A stretch of DNA of 60,915 bases from Nesterenkonia haasae (GTDB lineage: Bacteria > Actinomycetota > Actinomycetes > Actinomycetales > Micrococcaceae), in assembly GCF_010119385.1 (NCBI RefSeq), contig NZ_VFIE01000020.1, positions 1 through 60,915 of the forward strand. The letters are read 5' to 3'. Under the pieces are notes generated by a model. The model saw only the letters and a list, made by a program, of their open reading frames with translations. It was not told where the DNA came from and did not search any database. Both the position numbers and the translations under genes were made by a program. The number at the start of each line of letters is the position of its first letter. The stretch's first letter is position 1. Positions 7,972 to 15,899 of this stretch are shown here, piece after piece.

Positions 7972-9158
7972 TCCGCATCGCCTTAGCTGGCGTTGGCTTG
8001 GACGTGGCAACCGCCTATACCGCAGCGGCAGGAGCGGCCCACGTGCCCCTGCCAGCACCACCATCCGACAACCCGGCGGACCTGCTCGGTCGACTCAACG
8101 GCGCCACGGCCCCGGGAGTACTCATTCTGGACTCCCGGGCAGACCTAGAATTGTGCCTTAGCCTCGCCGCGCGCTTCCGCACCGAACATCCAGATACTGT
8201 GGTTCTGCTGATCACCGATCAGGCCGAGACCCTGGGTCTGCAGGCAATGCGTGCTGGAGTCAAGGACCTCCTGACCTCCACTGCAGATGAAGATCAGGTA
8301 CGGCAGGCAGTCACGGAGGCTGCTCAGCTGGCCGAGAAACTCGCTGCCCGCCACACGAAGGCTCAGGACCAGGAACCAACGGGCCGGGTGATTACAGTGG
8401 TCTCTCCCAAAGGTGGCGCCGGCAAGACGACCATCGCCACGAACTTGGCGGTGGCACTGGCCGGGGCAATGCCGAACTCAACCGTGATCGTGGACCTGGA
8501 CCTTCAGTTCGGTGATGTCGCCACGGCCCTAAATCTCACCCCTGAGCATTTCCTCCCTGATGTTCTGCAGAGTGCAGCCAGCGGTGACACTATCGCGTTG
8601 AAAACACGCCTCACCCTCCACGAAACGGGCCTCTATGTGGTCCCAGCGCCCGAGCACCCGGCAGCGGCCGATAACATCACGAGCGGCCAAATCAGTCAGT
8701 TGCTCAAACTACTCAGCCGTGAGTTTCCCTTCGTTGTCGTTGACACCTCGCCCGGAATCTCGGACCACACCCTAGGAGCGCTTGACCAGACCACCGATCC
8801 CCTGCTGCTGACAACACTGAGCGTCCCGGGGATCAGTGGCCTGCGCAAAGTAGTGGACACACTCTCTGTGTTGCAGATGTTCACCGACTACTACCATGTC
8901 GTGGTCAACTTTGCCGATACCGCCCACGGAGTCTCCCTCAACGACGTCAACGAGACCCTCGGTGTTCCCGTTGAGACGTCAATCCCGGTCTCAAAAGCAG
9001 CTCCGGCTTCCATCAACACCGGTGTTCCACTCATGCAGACTCGAGCCAGGGACCCCTTCGTCAAGGCCATGGCACCACTGGCCAGCAGCCTCCTGCCTGC
9101 AGGCGTCGACCTGGATCGGCGAGGAAGGCTTCGCGAGCGCAGGAGACCGAAAAAATGA
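7968..9158 (+). CDS. cpaE: CpaE/TadZ-type pilus localisation ATPase (MinD/ParA family)
   Basis: This protein of 396 residues has an atypical receiver-like domain (about residues 1-125) followed by a ParA/MinD ATPase. The deviant Walker A is SPKGGAGKTTIATNLA near residue 146, the Walker A' region is VIVDLDLQFGDVATALNL, and the Walker B region is PFVVVDTSPGISDHT. CpaE/TadZ proteins place the Tad machine at its site in the cell. Stop and start codons overlap by 4 bases with both neighbours, showing tight coupling with cpaB and cpaF. Confidence 0.92.
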   Translation: MIRIALAGVGLDVATAYTAAAGAAHVPLPAPPSDNPADLLGRLNGATAPGVLILDSRADLELCLSLAARFRTEHPDTVVLLITDQAETLGLQAMRAGVKDLLTSTADEDQVRQAVTEAAQLAEKLAARHTKAQDQEPTGRVITVVSPKGGAGKTTIATNLAVALAGAMPNSTVIVDLDLQFGDVATALNLTPEHFLPDVLQSAASGDTIALKTRLTLHETGLYVVPAPEHPAAADNITSGQISQLLKLLSREFPFVVVDTSPGISDHTLGALDQTTDPLLLTTLSVPGISGLRKVVDTLSVLQMFTDYYHVVVNFADTAHGVSLNDVNETLGVPVETSIPVSKAAPASINTGVPLMQTRARDPFVKAMAPLASSLLPAGVDLDRRGRLRERRRPKK

Positions 9159-10627
9159 GCCTCTCCGAAAGACTGCAGGCCGCCCAGCGCCGACAGCAGC
9201 AGCCCGGCAGACCCTCTGGCGAGCACTCAGCCGAGACATCCCAGGACGAGCACACACCAGCAGCCACCACCCGTGCCGCCATCCGCAAGTCCGGCGCCAA
9301 CGTCAAGAAGCAGACCAGCCCAACAACGCCGACCGAACCTGACGACGCGCTCCGCAAGCTGAAGGACCAGGCGGCCGCCACCCTGTTCAAACGCATAGGT
9401 GCCCGACTCAACGACCCTTCACTGGGTGAACAACAGCTCCACTCCCTGGTGCGAGCGGAACTCAACGCCGTCATTGAAAAGTCCTCCGTTCCGCTCAGCA
9501 CCGAGGAGCGCAGACGGCTCACCGCAGAGGTTCAAGACGATGTCCTCGGATACGGGCCTCTGCAGCGCCTGTTGGATGACCCGGACATCACCGAGGTCAT
9601 GGTTAATGGCCCAGAGATGATCTACATCGAGAAGTCCGGACAGCTCCAGCGGGCCGCGAGCCGCTTTGCCTCGGAAGAACACCTGAGGTTGGTGATCGAA
9701 AGGATCGTCTCCCGCATTGGGCGTCGCATTGATGAGTCCTCGCCGATGGTCGACGCACGCTTGTCGGACGGTTCTCGCGTCAATGCGGTGATCCCTCCGC
9801 TGGCCTTCAACGGCTCCTCACTGACCATCAGGAAATTCAGCAAAGACCCCTTCAAGGTCGACGATCTCATCCGCTTCGGAACCCTCAGCCCAGAGATGGC
9901 CGAACTGCTCGACGCGTGTGTGGCAGCGAAACTCAATGTGATCGTCTCCGGAGGAACCGGATCCGGTAAGACCACACTGCTCAATGTGCTCTCCTCCTTC
10001 ATCCCCGATGGAGAACGCATTGTGACCATTGAGGACGCTGTTGAGCTGCAGTTGCAGCAGGACCATGTGGTGCGGTTGGAGTCCCGTCCGCCAAATGTGG
10101 AGGGCAAGGGAGAAGTCAGTATCCGCGATCTGGTGCGTAACTCTCTGCGTATGCGTCCGGACCGGATTGTGGTCGGAGAGGTTCGCGGTGGAGAAAGCTT
10201 GGACATGCTCCAAGCGATGAACACCGGTCACGACGGCTCGCTGTCCACTGTCCACGCGAACTCTCCACGGGACGCAGTCGCCCGGCTCGAGACCCTGGTT
10301 CTTATGGCGGGCATGGACCTGCCGCTGCGGGCCATCCGCGAACAGATCGCCTCAGCAGTGGATCTGATCGTCCAGCTGACGCGTTTGCGTGACGGGACCC
10401 GACGAGTGACAGCAGTGACCGAAGTACACGGTATGGAAGGCCAAACGGTCACCCTCCAGGACGTTTTCGTCTTCGACTACTCCGCAGGGGTCGACGATAC
10501 TGGTCGGTTCCTCGGCAAACCGATCTCCACCGGCATCCGGCCCCGCTTCACGGATCGGTTCGCAGAACTGGGCATCACGGTCTCGCCACAGGTGTTTGCA
10601 GAATCAGCGTCAGGCCTTGGACGATGA
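9155..10627 (+). CDS. cpaF: CpaF/TadA-type pilus assembly ATPase
   Basis: This 490-residue type II/IV secretion ATPase powers Tad pilus extension and probably retraction. A variable, basic and proline-rich N-terminus of about 70 residues precedes the N-terminal domain (YGPLQRLLDDPDITEVMVNGP). The ATPase core has Walker A VSGGTGSGKTTLLN near residue 270, the Asp box IVTIEDAVELQL, Walker B PDRIVVGEVRGGE and the His box TGHDGSLSTVHANSPRDAV. All motifs are intact. It overlaps cpaE and tadB by 4 bases on each side. Confidence 0.96.
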   Translation: MSLSERLQAAQRRQQQPGRPSGEHSAETSQDEHTPAATTRAAIRKSGANVKKQTSPTTPTEPDDALRKLKDQAAATLFKRIGARLNDPSLGEQQLHSLVRAELNAVIEKSSVPLSTEERRRLTAEVQDDVLGYGPLQRLLDDPDITEVMVNGPEMIYIEKSGQLQRAASRFASEEHLRLVIERIVSRIGRRIDESSPMVDARLSDGSRVNAVIPPLAFNGSSLTIRKFSKDPFKVDDLIRFGTLSPEMAELLDACVAAKLNVIVSGGTGSGKTTLLNVLSSFIPDGERIVTIEDAVELQLQQDHVVRLESRPPNVEGKGEVSIRDLVRNSLRMRPDRIVVGEVRGGESLDMLQAMNTGHDGSLSTVHANSPRDAVARLETLVLMAGMDLPLRAIREQIASAVDLIVQLTRLRDGTRRVTAVTEVHGMEGQTVTLQDVFVFDYSAGVDDTGRFLGKPISTGIRPRFTDRFAELGITVSPQVFAESASGLGR

Positions 10628-11577
10628 GCGATGTTCTCAGCGATAACCCGGTCCTTGCAGGAGGCGTCATCGCCGGCGCATTGGCTGTTGGAATCATCGG
10701 GTACCTCCTGCTGTCCCCCGGACCAGTGCGCATCCCCATTGCACGCAGACGACCCGGCCACGTGCCCAACCAGAGCGCTCTTCAAAAGGGAGCCGCCGCT
10801 GCCACCACCGCAATCGAACGCGCTATGGGCCGGCGCGGCGCGCCGGTGGGCGCCTCGACTTTGGACCTAGCAGGCTTGAAGACTCGCCCCCAAGACTTTG
10901 TCTTCCTGATCATTGTCGGCTCAATTGTGGGGGTGGCGATCGGACTATTGTTCAGCAGCACACTTCTCGCGATCCTCCTGGCCGCAGTGGTCCCCTTGGG
11001 GGCACGAATAGTGCTGGGACTGAGAATCACCAAACGCCAGAAACAGTTCGCAGAGCAGCTTGATGACTCGCTACAACTCATGGCCTCGAATCTGCGTGCC
11101 GGACACAGTCTTCCGCAGGCCCTGTCCTCCGTGGCGAATGAAGCAGATAGCCCGACTTCGGATGAGTTCGTGCGCATTATCAATGAGACCCGCGTGGGCC
11201 GCGACCTCGGTGCAGCCCTTGATGTGACAGCGGAGCGCATGGCGAGTGAGGACTTCTCTTGGATAACCCAAGCCATCGCGATTAACCGCGAGGTTGGAGG
11301 CAACCTGGCCGAAGTGCTGGATGGGGTGGCAGGAACCATTCGCCAGCGCAACGAAATCCGCGGCCAGGTCGCCACCCTCAGCGCAGAGGGCAAGCTCTCA
11401 GCCCTGATTCTGATGGCTCTTCCGTTCGGTTTGGCAGCCTTCTTGCTGGTGACCAATCCGTCATACCTAGCGCCGTTCACAGAGAGTCTCCTGGGGTACG
11501 GCCTCATGATTCTGGGTGTGGTGATGCTCCTCATCGGTGGTCTGTGGCTCAAGAAGACTGTAGAGATTAAGTTCTGA
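10624..11577 (+). CDS. tadB: TadB-type inner-membrane pilus platform protein
   Basis: This 317-residue protein has the GspF/TadB domain. There is one N-terminal helix, two helices near residues 95-135, the platform motif LMASNLRAGHSLPQALSSVANE near 157-178, and two C-terminal helices (from SALILMALPFGLAAFLL). With TadC it forms the membrane platform on which the CpaF ATPase acts. The ATG lies within the end of cpaF (4-base overlap). Length and order match other actinobacterial tad operons. Confidence 0.93.
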   Translation: MSDVLSDNPVLAGGVIAGALAVGIIGYLLLSPGPVRIPIARRRPGHVPNQSALQKGAAAATTAIERAMGRRGAPVGASTLDLAGLKTRPQDFVFLIIVGSIVGVAIGLLFSSTLLAILLAAVVPLGARIVLGLRITKRQKQFAEQLDDSLQLMASNLRAGHSLPQALSSVANEADSPTSDEFVRIINETRVGRDLGAALDVTAERMASEDFSWITQAIAINREVGGNLAEVLDGVAGTIRQRNEIRGQVATLSAEGKLSALILMALPFGLAAFLLVTNPSYLAPFTESLLGYGLMILGVVMLLIGGLWLKKTVEIKF

Positions 11578-11582
11578 GTGCC

Positions 11583-12482
11583 ATGCCTGAGCTGATCCTC
11601 ATCGCGGCTGTCTGTGCGGGCATTGCAGTGGGCTTGGCCGCCTGGACAGCATGGACCGCCGTAGACCCTGTCCGCAGGCGCGCCCGGGCCAACCTTCGCC
11701 GTGGTGGTGTCACGCTCATCGCCTCTACACGAGGTGATCATGGTGCGAAGCCTCGTGGCTCGGCCGCACCGCTGACCCGTCGGATGACGCCGGACCTGAT
11801 TGTGAAGGTCCTGGATCGGCAACACACTCTCGCTGGACGCCCCGCTGGATGGACCTTGGAAAAGCTGCTCGGCCTGAAGTTGGTCTGGCTCGCGACATCG
11901 ATCACTATCAACGTGCTCATTGTGTGGGCGGCTCCCCCACCTCTTATGGTTCTGATCTCTGTGCTTGTCACGGTCGTGGTGTACTTCCTGCCTGAGCTTT
12001 TGCTCAATAGCCATGGTCAGAAGCGAAATCAACAAATCCAGCTGGAGCTCGCAGACACACTCGACCAGATGACCATTGCCGTGGAGGCGGGCTTAGGGTT
12101 CGACGCCGCGATGTCACGGGCTGCTGAGAACGGCAAGGGGCCGCTCGCGGAGGAGCTGGTGCGTACCCTGCAGGATATCCAGATGGGGAACTCGCGCCGT
12201 CAAGCCTTCGAAGGACTCACCGAACGCACCACCGTGACGGACTTGCGCCGCTTTGTCCGGGCAGTCATCCAAGCCGATGCCTATGGTGTCTCCATAGCCG
12301 GAGTGCTGCGCACGCAGGCCGATGAGATGCGCCTGAAGCGCCGGCAGCGCGCCGAGGAGAAGGCCCAAAAGATTCCAGTGAAGGTGCTCCCTCCCCTGAT
12401 GCTCTTCATCCTTCCCGTGATATTCATAGTGGTCATGGGCCCGGCCGCCATCAACATCGTCGACTCCTTTGGCGGCATGTGA
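11583..12482 (+). CDS. tadC: TadC-type inner-membrane pilus platform protein
   Basis: This 299-residue GspF/TadC-domain protein is the partner of TadB. It shows QLELADTLDQMTIAVEAGLGFDAAMSRAAEN (about residues 156-186), the family platform motif, then RTLQDIQMGNSRRQAFEGLTERT. Membrane helices lie at the N-terminus, around residues 105-145 and at the C-terminus (LMLFILPVIFIVVMGPAAINIVDSF). It starts 5 bases after tadB ends and overlaps the prepilin peptidase gene by 4 bases. Confidence 0.93.
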   Translation: MPELILIAAVCAGIAVGLAAWTAWTAVDPVRRRARANLRRGGVTLIASTRGDHGAKPRGSAAPLTRRMTPDLIVKVLDRQHTLAGRPAGWTLEKLLGLKLVWLATSITINVLIVWAAPPPLMVLISVLVTVVVYFLPELLLNSHGQKRNQQIQLELADTLDQMTIAVEAGLGFDAAMSRAAENGKGPLAEELVRTLQDIQMGNSRRQAFEGLTERTTVTDLRRFVRAVIQADAYGVSIAGVLRTQADEMRLKRRQRAEEKAQKIPVKVLPPLMLFILPVIFIVVMGPAAINIVDSFGGM

Positions 12483-13117
12483 CGGTGGAACCATTGTGGT
12501 TGGTGGCGGTGGCCTCTTTCGCCGCTTTGCTGACGGCCTGGCTGCTCACGCCGGTCGTGAAGGTGTTTATCGATAGCCAGTCGCTCTGGGTGCGCTCGCA
12601 TGCGCACCTGTACCTGGCCGCCCTCGCCGGTGTGGGTGCGGCCGCCCTGGCCGACAACGCTTTCGAGCTGCTCGCATTCACCGGCGCAGCAGTGGGGTGC
12701 GCTCTATTGATCGTCATCGACCTCGCCGTTCACCGCCTGCCAGACCTGCTCGTGGCGGGAACAGGCCTTGTCCTTCTGGTGTCTTTGGCGGGCACTGCCG
12801 CGGTCGACGACGCCTGGAACGCCTTCGGTCGCAGCATCCTCGCCTCCGTGACTCTGTTGTGTGCGTACTTTGTGCTCGCGCTGATCACCCCAACAGGCTT
12901 AGGGCTGGGTGATGTGAAGTTCGCAGCCGTTATCGGCCTCCTGCTCGGCTGGTTCGGTTGGACCGAGGTGGCCATAGGCACACTGCTCGGCTTCACACTC
13001 AACGGAATTATCGCGCTGGTGATGATCATCAGTCGCCGCGGCAACCACGACTCTGAGGTTCCCTTCGGTCCCTCCATGGTGCTGGGCGCCGCCCTTGCCC
13101 TGGCGATCAGCCTTTAG
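12479..13117 (+). CDS. tadV: A24-family prepilin peptidase (CpaA/TadV type)
   Basis: This integral membrane aspartyl protease of 212 residues starts at GTG. The two active-site aspartates of A24 peptidases are visible: the first in [16 protein letters not shown] near residue 80, the second in the [19 protein letters not shown] motif near residue 146. It should cut the RG|A sites of the Flp and TadE-like proteins. It is last in the Tad operon and its 3' end overlaps the convergent lldD gene by 11 bases, so no terminator can lie between the two genes. Confidence 0.93.
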   Translation: MTVEPLWLVAVASFAALLTAWLLTPVVKVFIDSQSLWVRSHAHLYLAALAGVGAAALADNAFELLAFTGAAVGCALLIVIDLAVHRLPDLLVAGTGLVLLVSLAGTAAVDDAWNAFGRSILASVTLLCAYFVLALITPTGLGLGDVKFAAVIGLLLGWFGWTEVAIGTLLGFTLNGIIALVMIISRRGNHDSEVPFGPSMVLGAALALAISL

Positions 13118-14396
13118 GGCCGACCGGGACCAGACGAGTCAACTGGGTGACGTGCTCGGGTCGGAGCTCACTGAGGTCGGAGACCTGCAGCAGCTTCATG
13201 GTGCGCTCAATCTGCTCAGCGAGGATCTCAATGGCTCTGTCGACACCAGCCCGGCCACCGGCCATAAGCCCGTAGAGGTAAGCCCGGCCGATGAACGTGT
13301 ACTTTGCTCCGTGCGCAACGGCCGAGACAATGTCAGCGCCGTTCATCACGCCGGTGTCCAGGCCGATCTCCAGATCGGATCCGACTTCTCGGGCGACTTT
13401 GGGCAGCAGATGGAACGGCACCGGCGCCCGGTCCAGCTGGCGTCCGCCGTGGTTGGACAGCACAATGCCGTCCACCCCCAAGTCTGCGAGCTTCTTGGCG
13501 TCCTCCAGAGTCTGCACACCCTTGACGACGAGCTTTTCAGGGAAAAGTTCGCGGATGATCTTCAGATCGTCGAACGAGATAGAGGGGTCCATCGCCTTAT
13601 CCAGCAACTCACCCACCGTCCCGCCGGTGCTGGAAAGCGAGGCGAACTCCAACGGCGGTGTGGTGAGGAAGTCGATCCACCACCAAGGCCGTGGGATGGC
13701 GTTGATCACCGTGCCGAGACTCAGCTGCGGCGGGATGGAGAAACCATTGCGCTTATCACGTAGGCGAGCTCCCGCCACGGGGGTGTCCACGGTGAAGAAC
13801 AGGGTGTCGAACCCGGCGGCCGCAGCACGCTCGGTCAGACCATACGAGATCTCACGGTCCTTCATCACATAGAGCTGGAACCAGTTGCGTCCCTGGGGAT
13901 TGGCTGCCTGAACGTCCTCGATGGAGGTCGTGCCCAGCGTGGAGAGCGTGAAGGGAATTCCCGCGGCTCCGGCGGCTGAGGCTCCGGCGATCTCGCCCTC
14001 TGTCTGCATCAAGCGGGTGAAGCCTGTGGGGCCGATCGCGAACGGCAGTTCTGAGTGTCCGCCCATGATCTGGGAAGACATGTCCACTGATGAGACATTG
14101 CGCAGAATCGAGGGGTTGAACTCCACGTCTTCGAAAGCTTGCCGAGCTCGCGTCAGGGAGAACTCGCCTTCTGCGGCCCCATCGGTGTAGTCGAACGCAG
14201 CCTTCGGGGTCCGGCGCTTGGCGATCCTGTAGAGGTCCTCGATAGTGAGAGCCGCACTGAGCCGCCGACGCGAGGCGTTGAAGTCGAACTTCTTAAACTT
14301 CATCAGAGGCGCAAGGTCCGCCGGCTTGGGCAGTTGACGTTTCACCGGGATGCGGGCATGACTAGCTGCGCCGTCTTTGGCGGAATGATCAGACAT
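13107..14396 (-). CDS. lldD: FMN-dependent L-lactate dehydrogenase
   Basis: This 429-residue alpha-hydroxy-acid oxidase-family enzyme oxidises L-lactate to pyruvate at the membrane. Family motifs include [19 protein letters not shown] near residue 80, [14 protein letters not shown], the active-site run [16 protein letters not shown] (catalytic histidine, substrate arginine) near residue 325, and the FMN phosphate loop [15 protein letters not shown]. It is the last gene after rhaD-SDR and rhaB. L-lactate is what the lactaldehyde dehydrogenase half of that fusion should produce, so the operon runs from rhamnulose to pyruvate. The 3' end overlaps the prepilin peptidase gene by 11 bases. Confidence 0.93.
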   Translation of the reverse strand: MSDHSAKDGAASHARIPVKRQLPKPADLAPLMKFKKFDFNASRRRLSAALTIEDLYRIAKRRTPKAAFDYTDGAAEGEFSLTRARQAFEDVEFNPSILRNVSSVDMSSQIMGGHSELPFAIGPTGFTRLMQTEGEIAGASAAGAAGIPFTLSTLGTTSIEDVQAANPQGRNWFQLYVMKDREISYGLTERAAAAGFDTLFFTVDTPVAGARLRDKRNGFSIPPQLSLGTVINAIPRPWWWIDFLTTPPLEFASLSSTGGTVGELLDKAMDPSISFDDLKIIRELFPEKLVVKGVQTLEDAKKLADLGVDGIVLSNHGGRQLDRAPVPFHLLPKVAREVGSDLEIGLDTGVMNGADIVSAVAHGAKYTFIGRAYLYGLMAGGRAGVDRAIEILAEQIERTMKLLQVSDLSELRPEHVTQLTRLVPVGPKG

Positions 14397-14411
14397 GAGT
14401 TCTCCTCATCA

Positions 14412-14431
14412 CCACGGCGCTGACGCCGTGG
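14412..14431 (-). other. Intercistronic hairpin between rhaB and lldD
   Basis: CCACGGCG and CGCCGTGG form a perfect 8-bp stem with a 4-base loop in the 47-base gap between rhaB and lldD. There is no T-run, so it is more likely an mRNA stability or attenuation element than a full terminator. Function is inferred. Confidence 0.45.
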
Positions 14432-14443
14432 CTATCGGCCCCC

Positions 14444-15892
14444 TCAGCTGCGGGGCTGGTAGGTGGTTAGCTTGTGCGTGCGAGCAATGAGCTCGCGGAT
14501 GTCTTCCAGAGTTCCACCGATGGTGCCGGCGGTGCGGGCCTGGATGAGGAGGTTCCCGATGGCGGTGGCCTCCACCGGGCCCGCGATCACAGGGTACCCC
14601 GACCGGTCGGCTGTCGCCTGACAGAGGAGCGCGTTGAGGCTTCCACCGCCCACCATATGCACTGTGTCCACCGACTTCTCGGCAAGTCGTGATGCATTCT
14701 CCAGAGCGTCGGCGAAGCCCTGAGCGATTGACTCCACAATGCTGCGGACGATCTCAGCCGTGGTTTCCGGCGCTGGCCGACCCAACTCGCTGCACAGCTG
14801 AGCGATCCGTTCCGGCATATCGCCAGGTGGCATGAACCTCGGGTCTTGGACATCGAACACGACGACGCGACCGGCAGGCACTTCCGATGCAGCTTCCAAG
14901 AGCTCGGGAAGGCTCTGCTCCTCGCCCGTGCGGCGCTGCCACGTACCCAAAGTCTCGGACAGCAGCCAGGTGCCCATCACATTAGTGAGGAACCTGGTCC
15001 GGCCGTCAACTCCCCCCTCATTGGTGAAGTTGGCTTCGCGGGAGGCATCGGACACGGCGGGCTGATCAAGTTCCAGACCGACCAGTCCCCAGGTGCCGCA
15101 GGAGATATAGGCAGAGTGGGGTGTGGAGAGAGGGGTTCCCACCACAGCCGAGGCCGTGTCATGAGAGCCGACCAGTGTGACAGGAAGGCCTGAGGCACCT
15201 AAGGTTTCGTCTAGTTCAGATCGGGTCTTACCCAGGGCGGTTCCTGGTGCGGCGACCGGGGCGAAGAGCTCCGCCGACAGCCCGAGGGTCTGCATCAACT
15301 CGGTGTCCCACGCTTTGGTACGCACATCGAGCAGTCCGGTGGTGGAGGCGTTGGTTTGCTCGGACAGCATTTCCCCGGTGAGCCAGTAGCCGAGCAGGTC
15401 CGGAATGAGCAGCAGAGTGTCCGCCAACGTGAGCAGGTCTTGGTCCTCGGCGGCGAGCTGATACAGGGTATTGAACGGCAGGAACTGCAGGCCGTTACGC
15501 CGGTAGAGTTCGGCGAAAGTGACCTGCTGGTGCACTTTTTCCACTCCTCGACTGGTCCGCTCATCCCGATAGTGAAAGGGCGAACCAATGAGACTCATCT
15601 GCTCCGGAACGGCGCCTTTGAGCAGACCATAATCCACAGCCCAGGAGTCGATGCCGATTGAGGTGATACCCCCGTCGTCGCGGGTTTCGCGAACTGCTGC
15701 GGCGAGTCCCTGAACTGCGTGCTCGTAGAGTCCGAGGACGTCCCAGTGCAGCCCATCGGGCAAGTGGACCACACTGTTGGGGAATCGGGCAGCTTCTTTG
15801 AGTTCCAGAGTCTCAGGCCCTACGCGGCCGAGCATGACTCGGCCGGAAGATGCGCCAAGGTCTACCGCTGCGTGCCAGGTTGTGCTCATCAT
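14444..15892 (-). CDS. rhaB: Rhamnulokinase (FGGY family)
   Basis: This sugar kinase of about 482 residues phosphorylates L-rhamnulose to L-rhamnulose 1-phosphate. It opens WHAAVDLGASSGRVMLG, the rhamnulokinase form of the FGGY phosphate loop. It has DGLHWDVLGLYEHAVQGL, SIGIDSWAVDYGLL, the VGSHDTASAV loop with the catalytic aspartate near residue 250, and the C-terminal nucleotide motif VHMVGGGSLNALLCQATADR. The ATG at 15892 (or 15889) is preferred because the upstream rhaD fusion gene ends at 15900. Rhamnulokinases can also accept L-fuculose or L-xylulose, which matters for the neighbouring unassigned sugar cassette. Confidence 0.94.
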   Translation of the reverse strand: MMSTTWHAAVDLGASSGRVMLGRVGPETLELKEAARFPNSVVHLPDGLHWDVLGLYEHAVQGLAAAVRETRDDGGITSIGIDSWAVDYGLLKGAVPEQMSLIGSPFHYRDERTSRGVEKVHQQVTFAELYRRNGLQFLPFNTLYQLAAEDQDLLTLADTLLLIPDLLGYWLTGEMLSEQTNASTTGLLDVRTKAWDTELMQTLGLSAELFAPVAAPGTALGKTRSELDETLGASGLPVTLVGSHDTASAVVGTPLSTPHSAYISCGTWGLVGLELDQPAVSDASREANFTNEGGVDGRTRFLTNVMGTWLLSETLGTWQRRTGEEQSLPELLEAASEVPAGRVVVFDVQDPRFMPPGDMPERIAQLCSELGRPAPETTAEIVRSIVESIAQGFADALENASRLAEKSVDTVHMVGGGSLNALLCQATADRSGYPVIAGPVEATAIGNLLIQARTAGTIGGTLEDIRELIARTHKLTTYQPRS

Positions 15893-15899
15893 CGTTGGC

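Noticed and set aside
10782-12035. Long open frame (417 codons) on the minus strand opposite tadB and tadC
   Set aside because: It is the antisense of two well-conserved genes, crosses the boundary between them, and its translation is rich in arginine and serine with no recognisable domain. This is typical of shadow frames in GC-rich DNA.
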